From: Terfezia claveryi
Taxonomy: Eukaryota; Ascomycota; Pezizomycetes; Pezizales; Pezizaceae
Direction: 5' to 3'
Assembly: GCA_015179025.1 (NCBI GenBank)
Contig: WHUX01000003.1
Span: forward strand, 62,001 to 126,000
DNA length: 64,000 nucleotides
Positions 31,868-43,229 of this stretch are shown piece by piece (position 1 is the first letter of the stretch; every line of letters starts with the position of its first letter). A model generated the notes under the pieces. It searched no databases. It was not told where the DNA came from and saw nothing but the letters and a program-made list of their open reading frames with translations. Made by a program: the position numbers and the translations under genes.

Positions 31868-32769
31868 ATGCTGTCAAAAACGATACAGGCCTTGCTCACT
31901 CTCTTTGCGGTGGGCATGGCAATCCTCATTGGGTCTGCAAATGCAACGAGGTATGTGGAAGACAATTTTTCTCCGAGCACATACTGATAGCTTTGTTTGG
32001 ACAGGTCTGTGGATCCCGCTCGGGCAACGCAAGCTCCAGGGCACCACCCCGAAGGTGCTCAGACTTGTCCAGTGTTTCAGCCGGCGAGTATCCAAGACCT
32101 CAGGAAGGAAATCGTGGACATCAAAAGTGGGTACCCTAGTGTACAGAGTTCAACTGTGAGAATACCGTCGTTTGACACACAAGCAGTACGACTGCTACAC
32201 GCAGAACAAGGGCTGCACACTTTGGAGGCGAGATTTACAAACACTCTACAAGGTGGGTACCCTAGACTGTGAGAATACCGTCTTCTGACAAACAAGCAGT
32301 ATGGCAGAAATGCTGCTTGGCCAAGAGAGAGGAGAGATATAATGCACTGGAAAGTAGGAACCCTAGCGAGAGTTCCATTCTAAAAGTAACCCGTTTTGAC
32401 AAAAGGACTACAGACAGCAACAAAGAGATGAATGACAAGTTCCAGACTCTCCTGGAGAAGCTGGACGACCAAAGTCGTGGCCGTAAGCAGGAAAGGGGAG
32501 CGAGCGAGGGGAAGGTGAGCCCGGAGGAAGGTGGAAAAGCGTCAATTGAGGCCAGGGGCAAGGACCTGACCGCTACAGTCAGTGGGGTTCCCGTCCTTGG
32601 GTTCGTAATTGGCCTTTGGTCCATGATTGTGATCTACTTCCTCTATACCAAGGAGTGGCTGGCTCGTAGGGAGCGTCGATGGCGACTCCGAGATGAGCTG
32701 CGAAAACAAAGGGACATATCAAAGGTATCAAAGAAGACTCAAGGAGAGGATGGCAAGATGCGTTTGTAG
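31868..32769 (+). CDS. signal-peptide and single-pass membrane coiled-coil protein (5 exons proposed)
   Basis: Proposed exons are 31868-31950, 32005-32126, 32187-32252, 32300-32353 and 32414-32769, giving 226 residues. Exon 1 encodes a typical signal peptide (MLSKTIQALLTLFAVG, cleavage near GSANA). The middle exons encode short helical, charged segments (DLRKEIVDIK, LHAEQGLHTLEARF, KREERYNALE, NKEMNDKFQTLLEKLDDQ) that look like a coiled coil. A membrane helix (VLGFVIGLWSMIVIYFLY) follows, then a basic tail (RRERRWRLRDELRKQR). Intron 1 is GTATGT...CAG, 54 bp. Introns 2-4 (60, 47 and 60 bp) are related in sequence: each begins GTGGGTACCCTAG or GTAGGAACCCTAG and has TTTGAC or TCTGAC near the 3' end, and all are phase 1. 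This indicates tandem duplication of an exon-intron unit. Intron 4 is open and could be retained (246 residues). Topology would be an extracellular coiled coil with the basic tail inside. The family is not recognised. Confidence 0.6.
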
Positions 32770-32999
32770 GGTGATGTAACGTTGGTTCAGTCGTTTTTTT
32801 CGTTTTTTTTATACTTGCTTTTTTATTCTTTTTTTTTCTTTTTTGATGCTTGCTTCTTCTTGTCTTATTTTCTCAATGCTGGCTTTTTTTTTCTTTTTTT
32901 TTAACTCTAGCTTTTTTAAAAATTTTTCTAAATATCTACATTACTTCTGAATGATATTATATTCCCAGCTAATTGTCTGCCGCATTGCATAAGTAACCT
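32770..32999. other. T-rich 3' flank
   Basis: Repeated T tracts after the membrane protein gene; no feature beyond low complexity. Confidence 0.5.
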
Positions 33000-33530
33000 T
33001 ATCTTGGCCAGGCTCTTTTTCTTTCTTAGAGGAAGTGTCAGACTTGGGCTTGGATTTGGCATCGGGCTTGGTTTTCGCCTTCTACTTTGGTGTGATAATC
33101 CAATCTCTGAGGTTCTCGGATTTCTTTTCGGTAGTCTTGGGGGTATTGGGTACCTCCTTTTTCGCACCAGCAGCCTGTTATTTTTGACGGAACTGGCCCT
33201 GTGCATATGCTTCCCTAATCTTTTCGTACTCAACCTGAGACCTGGCATTTGCGATAGCCTGGAAGCACATTTCTGTACTAGCAGGTACCTTATCCAGAAT
33301 GTCTTTATCAGTACTAACTCGAACCATGTGGGCCCGAGTCTCAGACTGAATTGCACTAATCAGGTGCTCCCAAAGCTGTTCTCATGGTGTTCCGCTACCA
33401 ACTAATGAACCCTGACACGAACAATGAAATCTTTCATCAACTCACCTTTTTTCTGGAATTCCTTCTGAAGGGGGACCTTAGCGTCTTGCTTCTCATGCTA
33501 GTTCTGGTGTGCATAGCTGAATTCAAAGGG
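33000..33530 (-). pseudogene. unrecognised protein pseudogene, minus strand
   Basis: The minus strand contains coherent protein-like stretches in shifted frames: EFSYAHQN, LQKEFQKKGELMKDFIVRV, then EQLWEHLISAIQSETRAHMV, STDKDILDKVPAST, CFQAIANARSQVEYEKIREA, and a Lys/Pro/Ser-rich end (AKTKPDAKSKPKSDTSSKK). Several TAG codons and at least one frameshift break it. It could be a retrotransposon gag-like or host gene remnant; I do not recognise the family. Confidence 0.4.
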
Positions 33531-33596
33531 TAATTAACATGCGTAGATTCCACTAACTACTATATTAAGGCTAAGGCCGACCACATAGACTTTCCT

Positions 33597-33648
33597 GGAA
33601 ACGTCAGAGGGGAGTTACGATCTCGTTGGTTTCTCCTCTGACGTTTCC
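33597..33648. repeat. 14-bp perfect inverted repeat (hairpin)
   Basis: GGAAACGTCAGAGG (33597-33610) and CCTCTGACGTTTCC (33635-33648) enclose a 24-bp loop. A direct repeat CGACCAYATAGACTTT flanks the hairpin on both sides (about 33.58 and 33.65 kb). Confidence 0.7.
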
Positions 33649-33739
33649 ATTTCCGACCATATAGACTTTTCGAAGACAATGAGATAACACGGTTAGACCA
33701 TTGCTGCACGCGGGTGCCGTGCTGCCTGCCTTGGTAATA

Positions 33740-35595
33740 GTCATACAGTACATAACGGGGTTATGCAACATCACCGGGTAATGTAACAGCTCCCATAGTA
33801 TCCTTGTCCGGCCATTCTTGGCAGGGAAACTCAGGCTAAAGTGAATGGAAACATTGCCAGCAAAATGTATAATGACCTTGGATATGTAGATATGGATTGG
33901 TATATGTTGGGAATATGTAGGGGATGTGAAATGGAAAGTTAGACATAAGTTTTTATGTAGTATAGAATAAAATATAGTATAAAGTAGACTAGTAATTGAC
34001 CTACTATACTAGTCAAGTCTTATCAATATTGATATATAAAGGTTTGTTTTAGATATTCTAGAGTCTGGTAAGGCCTTCTAGCATAGGTGATAGTTCTAGA
34101 GCATTAAGGATTCTTAGGAAAGTATAATACAAACTTAATATTTATTTATAAATTAATTTATAGGCTAATATAAACTATTCTAGATTAGTATGAGTTTAAT
34201 TAGCCTATTCTAGGGTTTTCTATACTAGATAGAGTTTACTCTAATATGAGTAAGCCTGCTTGACTCCATCTAGCCCTGTCTGAGCTCTTTTTTGACTGCT
34301 TGAACTAGATGAAGGAAGTAGATGCTACAAGATACTTGGCTGAAGAATTATAAGCTAACTCATATTATAACAATAAATTTAGACCCCTGTGGGCTACCAT
34401 AAGCTTCACTGAACTATTGTGAGGCTATTTGTATACCTCAAATATTCTCAGTATAGCTTAATTTCATCTAAACTCTTCCAGTTCTACCTAGATTAATTTA
34501 TATACTAAAAAGCAAAACTAGACCTATCTAAATTTACCTAAGCTTTCTTTAAGCTCCCTTTTTATAAATAGTTGTTTAATGTATCCAAGGTCAACTAGTA
34601 AGGTTTAGTTTATATTTGAACATATATATTACTATATATAGAATATATTAAACTATTACTTCTAGACTATTAGCTTAATTAATACTAGTTAATACTAGTT
34701 CTAATGACTTCTAATAGATACTAGTATACTTACAGGTATATTAAAGGAGACTTGGTATATTATAGACTATTGTTAGTTTATATTTGATAGCAGAAAATTT
34801 ATATATATAATACTTAACAAGTATATATAAGGCCAAGATAAAGTAGATAAGACTAGGCAAGTTTAGATAAGATCAAGTTATCTTAAAAATGCTTTAGTTA
34901 TATACAACAGCCTCACAGTAGTTCAGGGAAGCTTATAGTAGCCCACAGAAGTTTAAATTCATTACCATAATATAAGTTAGCCCATAATTCTTCAGCCAAG
35001 TACCCTACAATATCTATTTTCTACAGCTGGTTCAAGTAGCTACAAAAGAGCTTAGGTAGGGTCAGGTGGAGTCAAGTAGGCTTACTTATATTGGAGTAGA
35101 CTCTATCTGGTATAGGAAAGCCCAGAATAGGCTAAGTAAACTTATACTAATCTAGAATAGTCCATATTAGCTTATGAATTAATTTATAAATATGCATTAA
35201 GTTTGAATTATACTTTCTTAAGGACTCTCAATACTCGAAAACTATGACTCATACTAGAAAGCTTCACTAGACCTTAGAATATATAAAATTAACCTCTATA
35301 TATTAATATTAACAAGACTTAACTAGTATAGCAGATCAGTTGCTAATCTACTTTATACTACATTTTATTCTATACTATATAATAACTTATATCTAACTTC
35401 TTATTATATATCCCCTATATATTTCCAACATATATCAATACATCTCTATATATCTAAAGTTATTATATATTTTGCTAGCAATATTTCTGTTTATTTTAGC
35501 CTGAGTTACCTTACTAAGAATAGCTAGATAAGGATACTGTATAGTGTATTACCCAGTAATGTTATATAACCCTATTATATATTATATTAGGAAAT
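33740..35595. repeat. old long inverted repeat in AT-rich DNA
   Basis: Left arm about 33740-34445 and right arm about 34895-35595 are reverse complements over roughly 700 bp, around a loop of about 450 bp. Anchor matches include AACTCAGGCTAAA, GTATAGAATAAAAT and GTGGGCTACYATAAGCTTC. The right arm has lost most of the C and G still present in the outer left arm, as expected from strand-biased C-to-T decay. No coding content is recognisable. Confidence 0.75.
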
Positions 35596-35725
35596 GAAAT
35601 TATAGTTATATACTATTTTATACTATACAAAGTTTATATATATCATCGAAAGTTACGCCTTCACTAGCTATATACTATATTTATTTGCAAGTAAGAATTC
35701 TATCTTACTTACAAATGAGTAATTA

Positions 35726-36401
35726 GTGGTAGTCAAATGAGAAAATTTTTGTGATCAATTGCATAATTTTTGATCTTAGCCTATACGCTGATTGGCGCTT
35801 GGCAAAAAAACCTACTTTGCCAAGATCAAAAATTTTTGATATGCAGCCCTTTCATCAATGGACTCCAGAGTCGATTAATAGTGATGGATAAATAAAAAAT
35901 TTTTATTGACGGCTTAATCATCCATACAAACAACATCACCACATCCTACCACACTACACCACACCATACCATACCACAACTTCTATCAAGTAAGCATGTC
36001 GCAAGTTAGCATATCCTCTTCCATATTTTACAGATGGGAAAAAGAAGAAACAGAAGATCTAATAAGCTGGATGGAGGACAATCTTGAAGTTATAAAAGGC
36101 AAGCAAGCGCTTTGGTATAAGCAGGTGAAAGATAATCTTTTCGAAAGTAAAGATCAGATTACAGTGGTTCAAATAGGACAGAAAATTGCGCTCTCGAGAT
36201 CGTCAAGATGTTCTTGGATTTGGGATTTTTCAGTATAACGAGGCATTGATAGCTGATATATTAACCATCACGATTAATCAATAACAACTTTTTTTCAAAT
36301 TACGTGGTCAAATGGGACACCTCAATATGGTTTAGTCTGTATAGGGGAGCTTGGTCAATTTTGCATATCAATAAAAAAAAAATTTCTCATTTGACTACCA
36401 C
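35726..36401 (+). mobile_element. 676-bp TIR DNA element with TA flanks
   Basis: GTGGTAGTCAAATGAGAAA at 35726-35744 is repeated in inverted form, ending at 36401, with TA on both outer sides. Inner sequence near both ends is A/T-rich and still partly symmetric. The inside holds one short frame (35996-36238) and otherwise no transposase. Superfamily is undetermined: TA flanks would suit Tc1/mariner or a shortened target duplication of another type. Confidence 0.75.
35996..36238 (+). CDS. 80-residue SANT/Myb-like fragment in the TIR element
   Basis: The ATG follows CAAGTAAGC within the 676-bp element. The product has spaced tryptophans and an acidic helix (YRWEKEETEDLISWMEDN) followed by ALWYKQVKDNLFES and ITVVQIGQKI. 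This resembles the three-helix Myb/SANT-like DNA-binding heads found in fungal transposon-linked proteins. It stops early, so it may be the first exon of a longer protein or a truncated DNA-binding remnant. The sequence is too short for a firm family call. Confidence 0.45.
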   Translation: MSQVSISSSIFYRWEKEETEDLISWMEDNLEVIKGKQALWYKQVKDNLFESKDQITVVQIGQKIALSRSSRCSWIWDFSV

Positions 36402-37546
36402 TATTAAAGGGGCCTTAAATTTACTATCTTATAAAAGAATTTCTGAAAGAAAAGTTTTTCTAAGATGATACTGACAATAGTATAATTAATAGCTATATAT
36501 ACATTTTTCTCCCTAAGTATAATTGTAGTCCTTATCTTTAGTAATATAGTCTCCCTACCTATTATAATTTCTATATACCTCCTACCTACTTAATATCTAA
36601 AAAATCTGAAGGTTTTTTAATTCTTGAGTATATTGATACCTTCAAATAAGAGCATTTAAAGTAGTTTTATCCTTTACAATATCATATTATATAGGTATTG
36701 AAGTATACAATAGTTTGTCCTATATCAGGTCCTTTAGAATCTGTCTTTAATATAGAGGACTCTTGATATAAGTAAATTATTTAGACTAGGAGAAGTATAC
36801 TTGTAAGTAATATATACTTATAGCAAGAGAAAATAAGTAACTATAAATTAAAGTTAACTAGCACTAGGCAATATTTGTAAAATAGGCTTATAAATCTAAG
36901 TAGAGTATATAAACAAGAAATATCAGAATGAGAATAGTAGGTATAGAGGCAGGAATGTTAAGAAGAGGAGGTCCTAGTAAGTCAGTAATCCTATACTAAA
37001 CATGTAGATGCTAGTATTAAATTTCTAGAGTTTTTATACTTTTCTCCTCATACTGTAAAACTTTTTGTTATTATAGTCGAAATAAGAGATCTACTCAAGC
37101 TATCCTCTTTAGAAAATATCTCAATACCCAATTATAGCTACTAACTGTCATGGCCTAATCAACTATACAGATGTAGGTAATATGTCTAGGTATAGAAGAG
37201 TATTGGCTTAAGGAAGTATGTAACCTCTAAATACATTCTTATACATTATTCTTTTCTATATGTTTCTATTATATTCTTATGTTTATTACTTTTATATTAC
37301 TATTAGTTATACTTAAGTTTAGCTCTTTTATATTAGCCTGACTATAACTTATTATAGTTCAGGCTACTTAATCAATATATATCAGACTGCAGTATTCCTA
37401 ATTAAAAAGTAGTTTCCTATTTAGGCAACAACCTGCCAATATCAGTACTAATAAGTTGTTATAGAAAGCATAATCTAGATCTAATTACCTATTATCAGAT
37501 CTAAGCTTCTATATAACCCACTACTTTTACATAGTTAATATAATAA
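36402..37546. other. AT-rich decayed DNA
   Basis: Strongly A/T-rich, with many TA steps and no open frame of note. It is consistent with old, mutated repeats; I see no terminal structures. Confidence 0.55.
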
Positions 37547-37551
37547 GATCT

Positions 37552-38071
37552 TGTAACGAGGGCTCCGGGGACAAGGCGACCAAGGGGTACGCTGGGGCAA
37601 GGGCAAGGCTAGGGTGATACACACGTAGGAACGCTACGTGTGTGACTAGGGGAAAAGGCTAGGACGGAGGCAAGGGTGAGGGCGAGAGAGGCAGAGGGCA
37701 AGGGGCACGAGACACGCGGAGGTAGTTGCCGCGTGTGTCGGAGGGAGGCAGCTGTGCTGCAGAGTAGTTCACGAGACAAGGGGGGGTGCACAAGGGAGGT
37801 GCACAAGCGCTGGAAGAGGCAAGGTCCTGTATTGGATATACAAGATGTTGGATGGGGTTCCAACGAGAGGGCGGAGGGACGAAGATATATATACATGATT
37901 CCAGGCCAAGGCCGTGGAAGGAATAAGCTTTCCGAGATTCCTATCTCGGAAGCTAAGATAACAATCACCCATCGACGACACCCGAACAAGCCTGTTCGAG
38001 TGTCAAAACAGCACGACACCCGAACAAGCCTGTTCGAGTGTCAAATCAAGACTAAGAACACGGTTGTGACA
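37552..38071 (-). repeat. Gypsy C 3' LTR
   Basis: 520 bp, next to the polypurine tract (TAAAGGGGGGATAG on the minus strand). It contains two tandem 28-bp hairpins (37977-38004 and 38015-38042, GACACCCGAACA paired with TGTTCGAGTGTC) and the ACACACGTAG hairpin at 37619-37643. Confidence 0.9.
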
Positions 38072-38205
38072 CTATCCCCCCTTTAGGCTAGAGCTCCAGC
38101 GACTAGGAGGCCTGGGCACGATAACAGGCAAAATCAACACAGGAAACAACAACAAAGGCAACGACAAGGATTTCAACTCCAAACAACGAAGACAAGACAA
38201 AAATA

Positions 38206-41200
38206 TCATTCAGCTGGGCGAGGCTTGAGAGGGTAACACTGGTGGAATAGGGTGACCAGGTCAGGGGCGTTTTCCAGATCCTCTGCTGGTTGCCAGGTGG
38301 TCTCCTCATCCCCTAACCATTTGACCTTGTACTGAACTCATCCATAGCGCTTCCTGGAGTCCAGTACCTCCTCAACCTCCCACTCCTCTTCTCCTGCAAT
38401 CACCACGGGAGGGGGTGGTGGATGCCTTTGACCTGGAAGAGGATCGTCCGCGGCTGGCTCGATCTCTGAGACATGAACGACTGGGTGGCGTTTATGTCCT
38501 TGGGAAACCTCAATCGATAGGCATGAGTGCCTACAGTGCCTAGCACCTCGAAGGGGCCTAAGAACTTATGGTCCAGTTTGCGGGAGGGCCGTTCTGTTCG
38601 GAAGTGTCTGCTGGATAGCCATACTTGGTCCCCTGGTGGTATTTAGGAGCTGGCAACCGGACCCATTGGCATACTCCGCTTGCCTGGCTTGGGCGTAGGC
38701 CAACTCAGCCTTCAAGGTAGCATGGAGTTTTGTGATCTCTGTTGCGAAGTCCTTGGCTGGGGCATTCTCCCTGGCCTTGTGCAGAGGTGCCAGGGAGTCT
38801 ACAAACCGAGGGTGCCAGCCATAATTGGCCAGGAATGGGGAGGTCTTCAGGGTCTCGGAGAAGTGGTTGTTGGCGGAGAACTCGAGGTCGCCAGCAACGA
38901 AACACAGTTATTCTGCTGATAATTGATGTACGCCCTAAGGTACTGCTCCATGATGGCGTTCATGCGTTCTGACTGGCCATCAGTCTGAGGGTGGTATGCC
39001 GTGGACAGGTGTACTTCAATACCCAGCAGCTCACAGAAGGTTCTCCAGAAGTTGGCGACGAACTGAGGGCTGCGGTCTGAGACAACCGACGCCGGGAGGC
39101 CATGGTAATGGAAGACATTATTAGGTAAAGGGATGCCAATTCAGGGGCTGAGCAGGTGTCTCGACAGGGTATCATATGCCTCATTTTTGTCAACCGATCC
39201 ACTACCATTAAGATGGCATTGAATCCCGAGTCTTCTGGCAATCCGGTGACGAAGTCCATAGTCAGGTGTTGCCAGGGTTGTTCTGGGACTTCGAGGGGCT
39301 TCAGGGTACCATACGGAGCATGGCGGGTGGGTTTGGCATGCTTGCAGACATGGCAATTCCGTATGTACCGCTCCACTTCCTTCCGTTGGTCAATCCACGT
39401 ATATTGCCTAGCTAGCAGCTCTAACATTTTAGCTACTCCAGGATGACCCGCAGCCAGGGTATCATGGTGTTCCTTGATCAGCTGCATCTGCAGCTCTCCT
39501 TCAGGTATATAGAGCCGATCTAGGTGGTATAGGAGGCCTCCTGAGTGGTGCACTCGGCTAGGGAAATCTTGGTATGACGGTGCTGTCCAGACTCCACTGC
39601 AGCGATTATATCCTTAACCAGGTCGTCCTCCGCATATGCCCGTTGTATCCGCAGAAGGAGATCTGCTCCTAGGTTCGCTTCAGCTTTAGCATTAGCATCA
39701 GCATCGGCATCCGCATCAGCATCAGTATCAGCATCAGCATCAGCATCAATATCAGCATCAGCATCAGTATCAGCATCAGCATCAGCATCAGCATCAGCAT
39801 GGCTAGTGGCCGCCAGGTCGAGATTTTCAGGCTTCAGTACCACCTGATTTTGGTACTTCAGCCTTTCATCCCCCCCTTTAGGGAGATCTCCTGATCTCCT
39901 GGTCAGTGCATCCGGCTTACCCCCAGCTTTTCCAGGCCGATACTTGATCTTGAAGTTGAATTGAGATAAGAACTCCGACTACCTAGCCTGCCGTCGGTTC
40001 AGCAGCTTAGTGGTGGTGAAGTACTCAAGGTTCTTATGATCGGATAGCACCTCGATGATCCCCTTGGCTGACTCCAGGTGTGGCCTCCACTCCTCGAATG
40101 CTCGCACAATGGCCATTAACTCTTTATCATAGATTTCATAATTACACTCAGCCGGAGAGTGCTTTTTTGAGAAGTATGCCACTGGGTGGAGGATCCCATT
40201 GACATACTGAGACAAGATTCCCGCGGAGACATAGTCGGAGGCGTCTCTCTCCACGATACATTCGCTGTCTGGGTCAAAGTGGGCCAGGATTGGTGCTGAG
40301 CAGAAGGCTTCCTTGAGGTTCTGGAAGGTGGATTGGGCTTCTGGACTCCAGTGGAATCGCCGGTCCTTTTTGGTCAGGGCTGTGAGGGGGGCCACGATCT
40401 TGGAATACCCTAGAATGAACCGTCGGTAAAAGTTGGCGAATTCTAGGAAGGCCTGAACATCCCTGAGATTTGCTGGGACTTCCTACTCCTGAACGGCGGT
40501 GACCTTGGCGGGGTCTATTCTAATACCTTCCGTGGTGATGATCAACCCTAGATACTTAACCTCCTGCATATGGAACTCGCACTTTTCCGGCTTCAGATAC
40601 AACCCAGCTCCCTCCAGCTTCTCCAGCACTTGTCGGACGTGGATCTTGTGTTCCGCTAGGGTATCCGAGTAGATGAGGATATCGTCCAGGTAGGCGGTGC
40701 AGAATACATCCAGAAAGTCCCGCAGAGTGTCATTGATAAAGTGCTGAAAAGAGGCGGGGGCGTTGGTTAGGCCGAAAGCCATCACGTTATACTCAAAATG
40801 GCCATATCGTGTCCGGAAGGCAGTCTTCCACTCCTCCCCCTCAGCAATTGTACCAAGTTGTATGCCCCTCTCAGATCCAATTTGGTGAACCATTTTGCCT
40901 TGGAAAGTCTGGCTAATGTCTCCTGGATCAGGGGCAAGGGGTATCTGTTCTTGACTGTTATCTCTTTCAGGCCACGATAATCAACACACAACCGAAGAGA
41001 GCCATCCGACTTCTTCACGAACAGCACAGGGGCACCCGCTGGGGAGGAGCTGTGGCGGATGAAGCTCTTGTTGAGGTTTTCTTCCAGATACTTTTTCAGA
41101 GCTTCCAGTTCCACTCGGGACATCCCATAGAGAGGTCTATAAGGGGGGGTCTTTCCTTCCACCAGTGGGATTGTGTGGTCGTATGGTCGATGGGGGGCAA

Positions 41201-42101
41201 GCTTTTCTGCTGCTTTTTCCGAGAACAGGTCAATGAATTCATGGTATTCCCCGGAACCATGGATTTCCACTCCTCCTTGGATCTCGTCTTGTTAATCTCT
41301 AGGTTCACTTCATGTATGGAGAGAGCGTGTGCCTTCAGCTTGTGCCTCCTGGTGAGGTAAGCGAAAGCCCCTGCCCCGATAAAGCTAACGTTCAGGGGTT
41401 TTGGGGTCGCCAGGGGACAGAGGGGACAGGGGAAACAGGGGGAGCAGGGGAAACAGGGGGAACAGGGGAAAAAGGGGGAACAGGGGGAACAGGGTAACCG
41501 GGGAGTGGGCAGCATTGATGTGCGCGGCTGGTGTACCACCTGGGCTGGGTGGATTATCGGGGGTGGTAATGCGCATAGCCCCGTGATGGTGATTTTTGGA
41601 CCTCCACAGTTTTTTCTGCAATAATGGCTATTGAATTGCAAGGTGTACGAGCCGAAGCTGACTGACACATCTGCATTCTGAGCCAGGGGATCCCAAGCAC
41701 AATTGGATATTTTAGTTTGGTCACAAACATTGGGAGGTCCTCGAATGGTCTCCAATGGCACTGGGCAGACACGCGAGGTCGGTAATAGCCCCAGAAGAGA
41801 TGGGGCGGCCATCAATGACGTCGAGCAGGCGGGGGGTTTTTAACTTCGAGGTTGGTATGGAATTTTTACTGAGAAGGTCTGATCAATGAATGCAATTCCC
41901 GAAGCACCACAATCGATGAGAGCTGATGTTACCACTGTTTTACCATTGAATTTAACAGTTATTGGTACTACAAAATGCTCGCCAAACAAGCGAGATTCAT
42001 CACAGACATAGGTGCAGGCAAGGAAAACGCAGACAAAGATAAGTGGCCCTGGCAGGTCCCTTGCTAGTGTCAGTAACTAGGCAAGGGACAGGGCTTTTCC
42101 C
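38206..42101 (-). pseudogene. Gypsy C pol (PR-RT-RH-IN-chromodomain), broken
   Basis: Minus-strand frames in order: protease with a D-C-G-type active site, a Pro/Cys-rich linker made of CCCCTGTTC-type repeats, reverse transcriptase with intact YLDD ([11 protein letters not shown]), and RNase H ([13 protein letters not shown]). An Asp-Ala repeat hinge follows (about 39.67-39.80 kb), then integrase with the HHCC finger (RNCHVCKHAK) and the chromodomain ([25 protein letters not shown]), ending at 38206. Several frameshifts and a TGA in the chromodomain, probably from CGA, disable it. The reverse transcriptase catalytic box is the least damaged of the three copies. Confidence 0.85.
42056..42101 (-). 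promoter_or_regulatory. Gypsy C -1 frameshift signal
   Basis: On the minus strand: GGGAAAA (42101-42095), 5-nt spacer, then GTCCCTTGC (42089-42081) pairing perfectly with GCAAGGGAC (42064-42056) across a 16-nt loop that contains the gag stop. Confidence 0.7.
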
Positions 42102-43198
42102 GACTCCTCAACCTCCTCGATCCTGGATTCGAAGATGCGTGGCGGCCATCGAACGGTTTTTTCGGAGGGGACACCTGCGATGAAATGGTCCCCCTTTCCG
42201 CATGCAATGCACAAACCCTGAGTGCGGCGACGGTCCCTTTCCTCCTGGGTAAGACGAGGTCTACCTGCTGACAGGTCTATGGGGGCAGCCCCACCCGCTA
42301 CCAGGGAGGGGTGTGCAGGCTTGTTGACTGGTGTGGGTTGGGAGCGTGCTATCGGGAAGGGGGTACGGGGAGTTGAGGTCGGGAGTGTCTTTTGGGGGGC
42401 TCTTAGTATCGCTGTCTGCTGTTCCACCCAGCTAGCTTGCTCAATAAGTTCCTCCAGGGTCTTGGTCGGTGAGCAGTAGACCAGAGCCTTTTTCAGCTCG
42501 AAGGTAAGCCCGTCTTTGAACTGGTCGAGCTTGGCTTCGTCATTCCAATTGAGCTCTGCTGCCAGCCTGAAGAACTCGGCAACATAGGTTGACAGTTCAT
42601 TGTGTTTTTGCTTGAGGTCTCGCAGGGCCCTGCTGGCAGTTCCTTTAGGATCCGGGTCCCCGAAGGCTCAGTCCAAGATTGTCATTAGTGCCTGGATATC
42701 TACCAGATCAATCCCCGTTGCTCTGACGAAGGGCTGTACCTGGTCCATGGCCTTACCCTCCAGGAGGCCATAGAAGTATGAGAGCTGGTGGTGGACAGTG
42801 GGGAACTTCGCCGAGTCCCCAGAGAGTTTTATTTGCACAGAGTTCTTCCATGCTTGTAACCGGCCCCGGTCCCCATTAAACTTGGGCGGGGTTGGTAGGT
42901 CTTGTGTTTTCTGGTTCTCTGGACCGTCGGCCAGGTCCAAGACACGAGTCAGTCTCCGGATGGTTATCCTGTCCTCTGCTGCATCTTCTCGAAGGAGGGT
43001 TATTTCGTCTTCGGCTTCTCGGATTCGCTTTTCGGCTTTCTGAAGGTCCGCTCCTTGTTGTTCGCCAATGGCATAAGTCTCTGTGAATATTTCGATCACA
43101 GTTCTTCAGTATGCTGATAGTTCCGTCGGGTCTGATGGAATTGGAGTCGCCCTCCAGGCTGCAAATCTATCGGTGGGTAGTGGAATGCTCGCGGACAT
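42077..43198 (-). pseudogene. Gypsy C gag, broken
   Basis: Starts at the ATG at 43198 (MSASIPLPTDRFAAW) and ends at the TAG at 42077. It keeps the gag core (FNGDRGRLQAWKNSVQIKLS, then LEGKAMDQVQPFV) and a zinc knuckle start (CIACGKGDHFIA) whose last Cys is lost by a small insertion. Two TGA codons replace Arg positions of the homologues, probably CGA to TGA. It would form the particle shell if intact. Confidence 0.8.
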
Positions 43199-43229
43199 TG
43201 TACCGGTTGGTCTGAAAGATCCAACGTAG

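Noticed and set aside
41385..41621. Collagen-like Gly-rich or Pro/Leu-rich frames
   Set aside because: They are alternative readings of the CCCCTGTTC-type repeat that encodes the protease-RT linker of Gypsy C pol.
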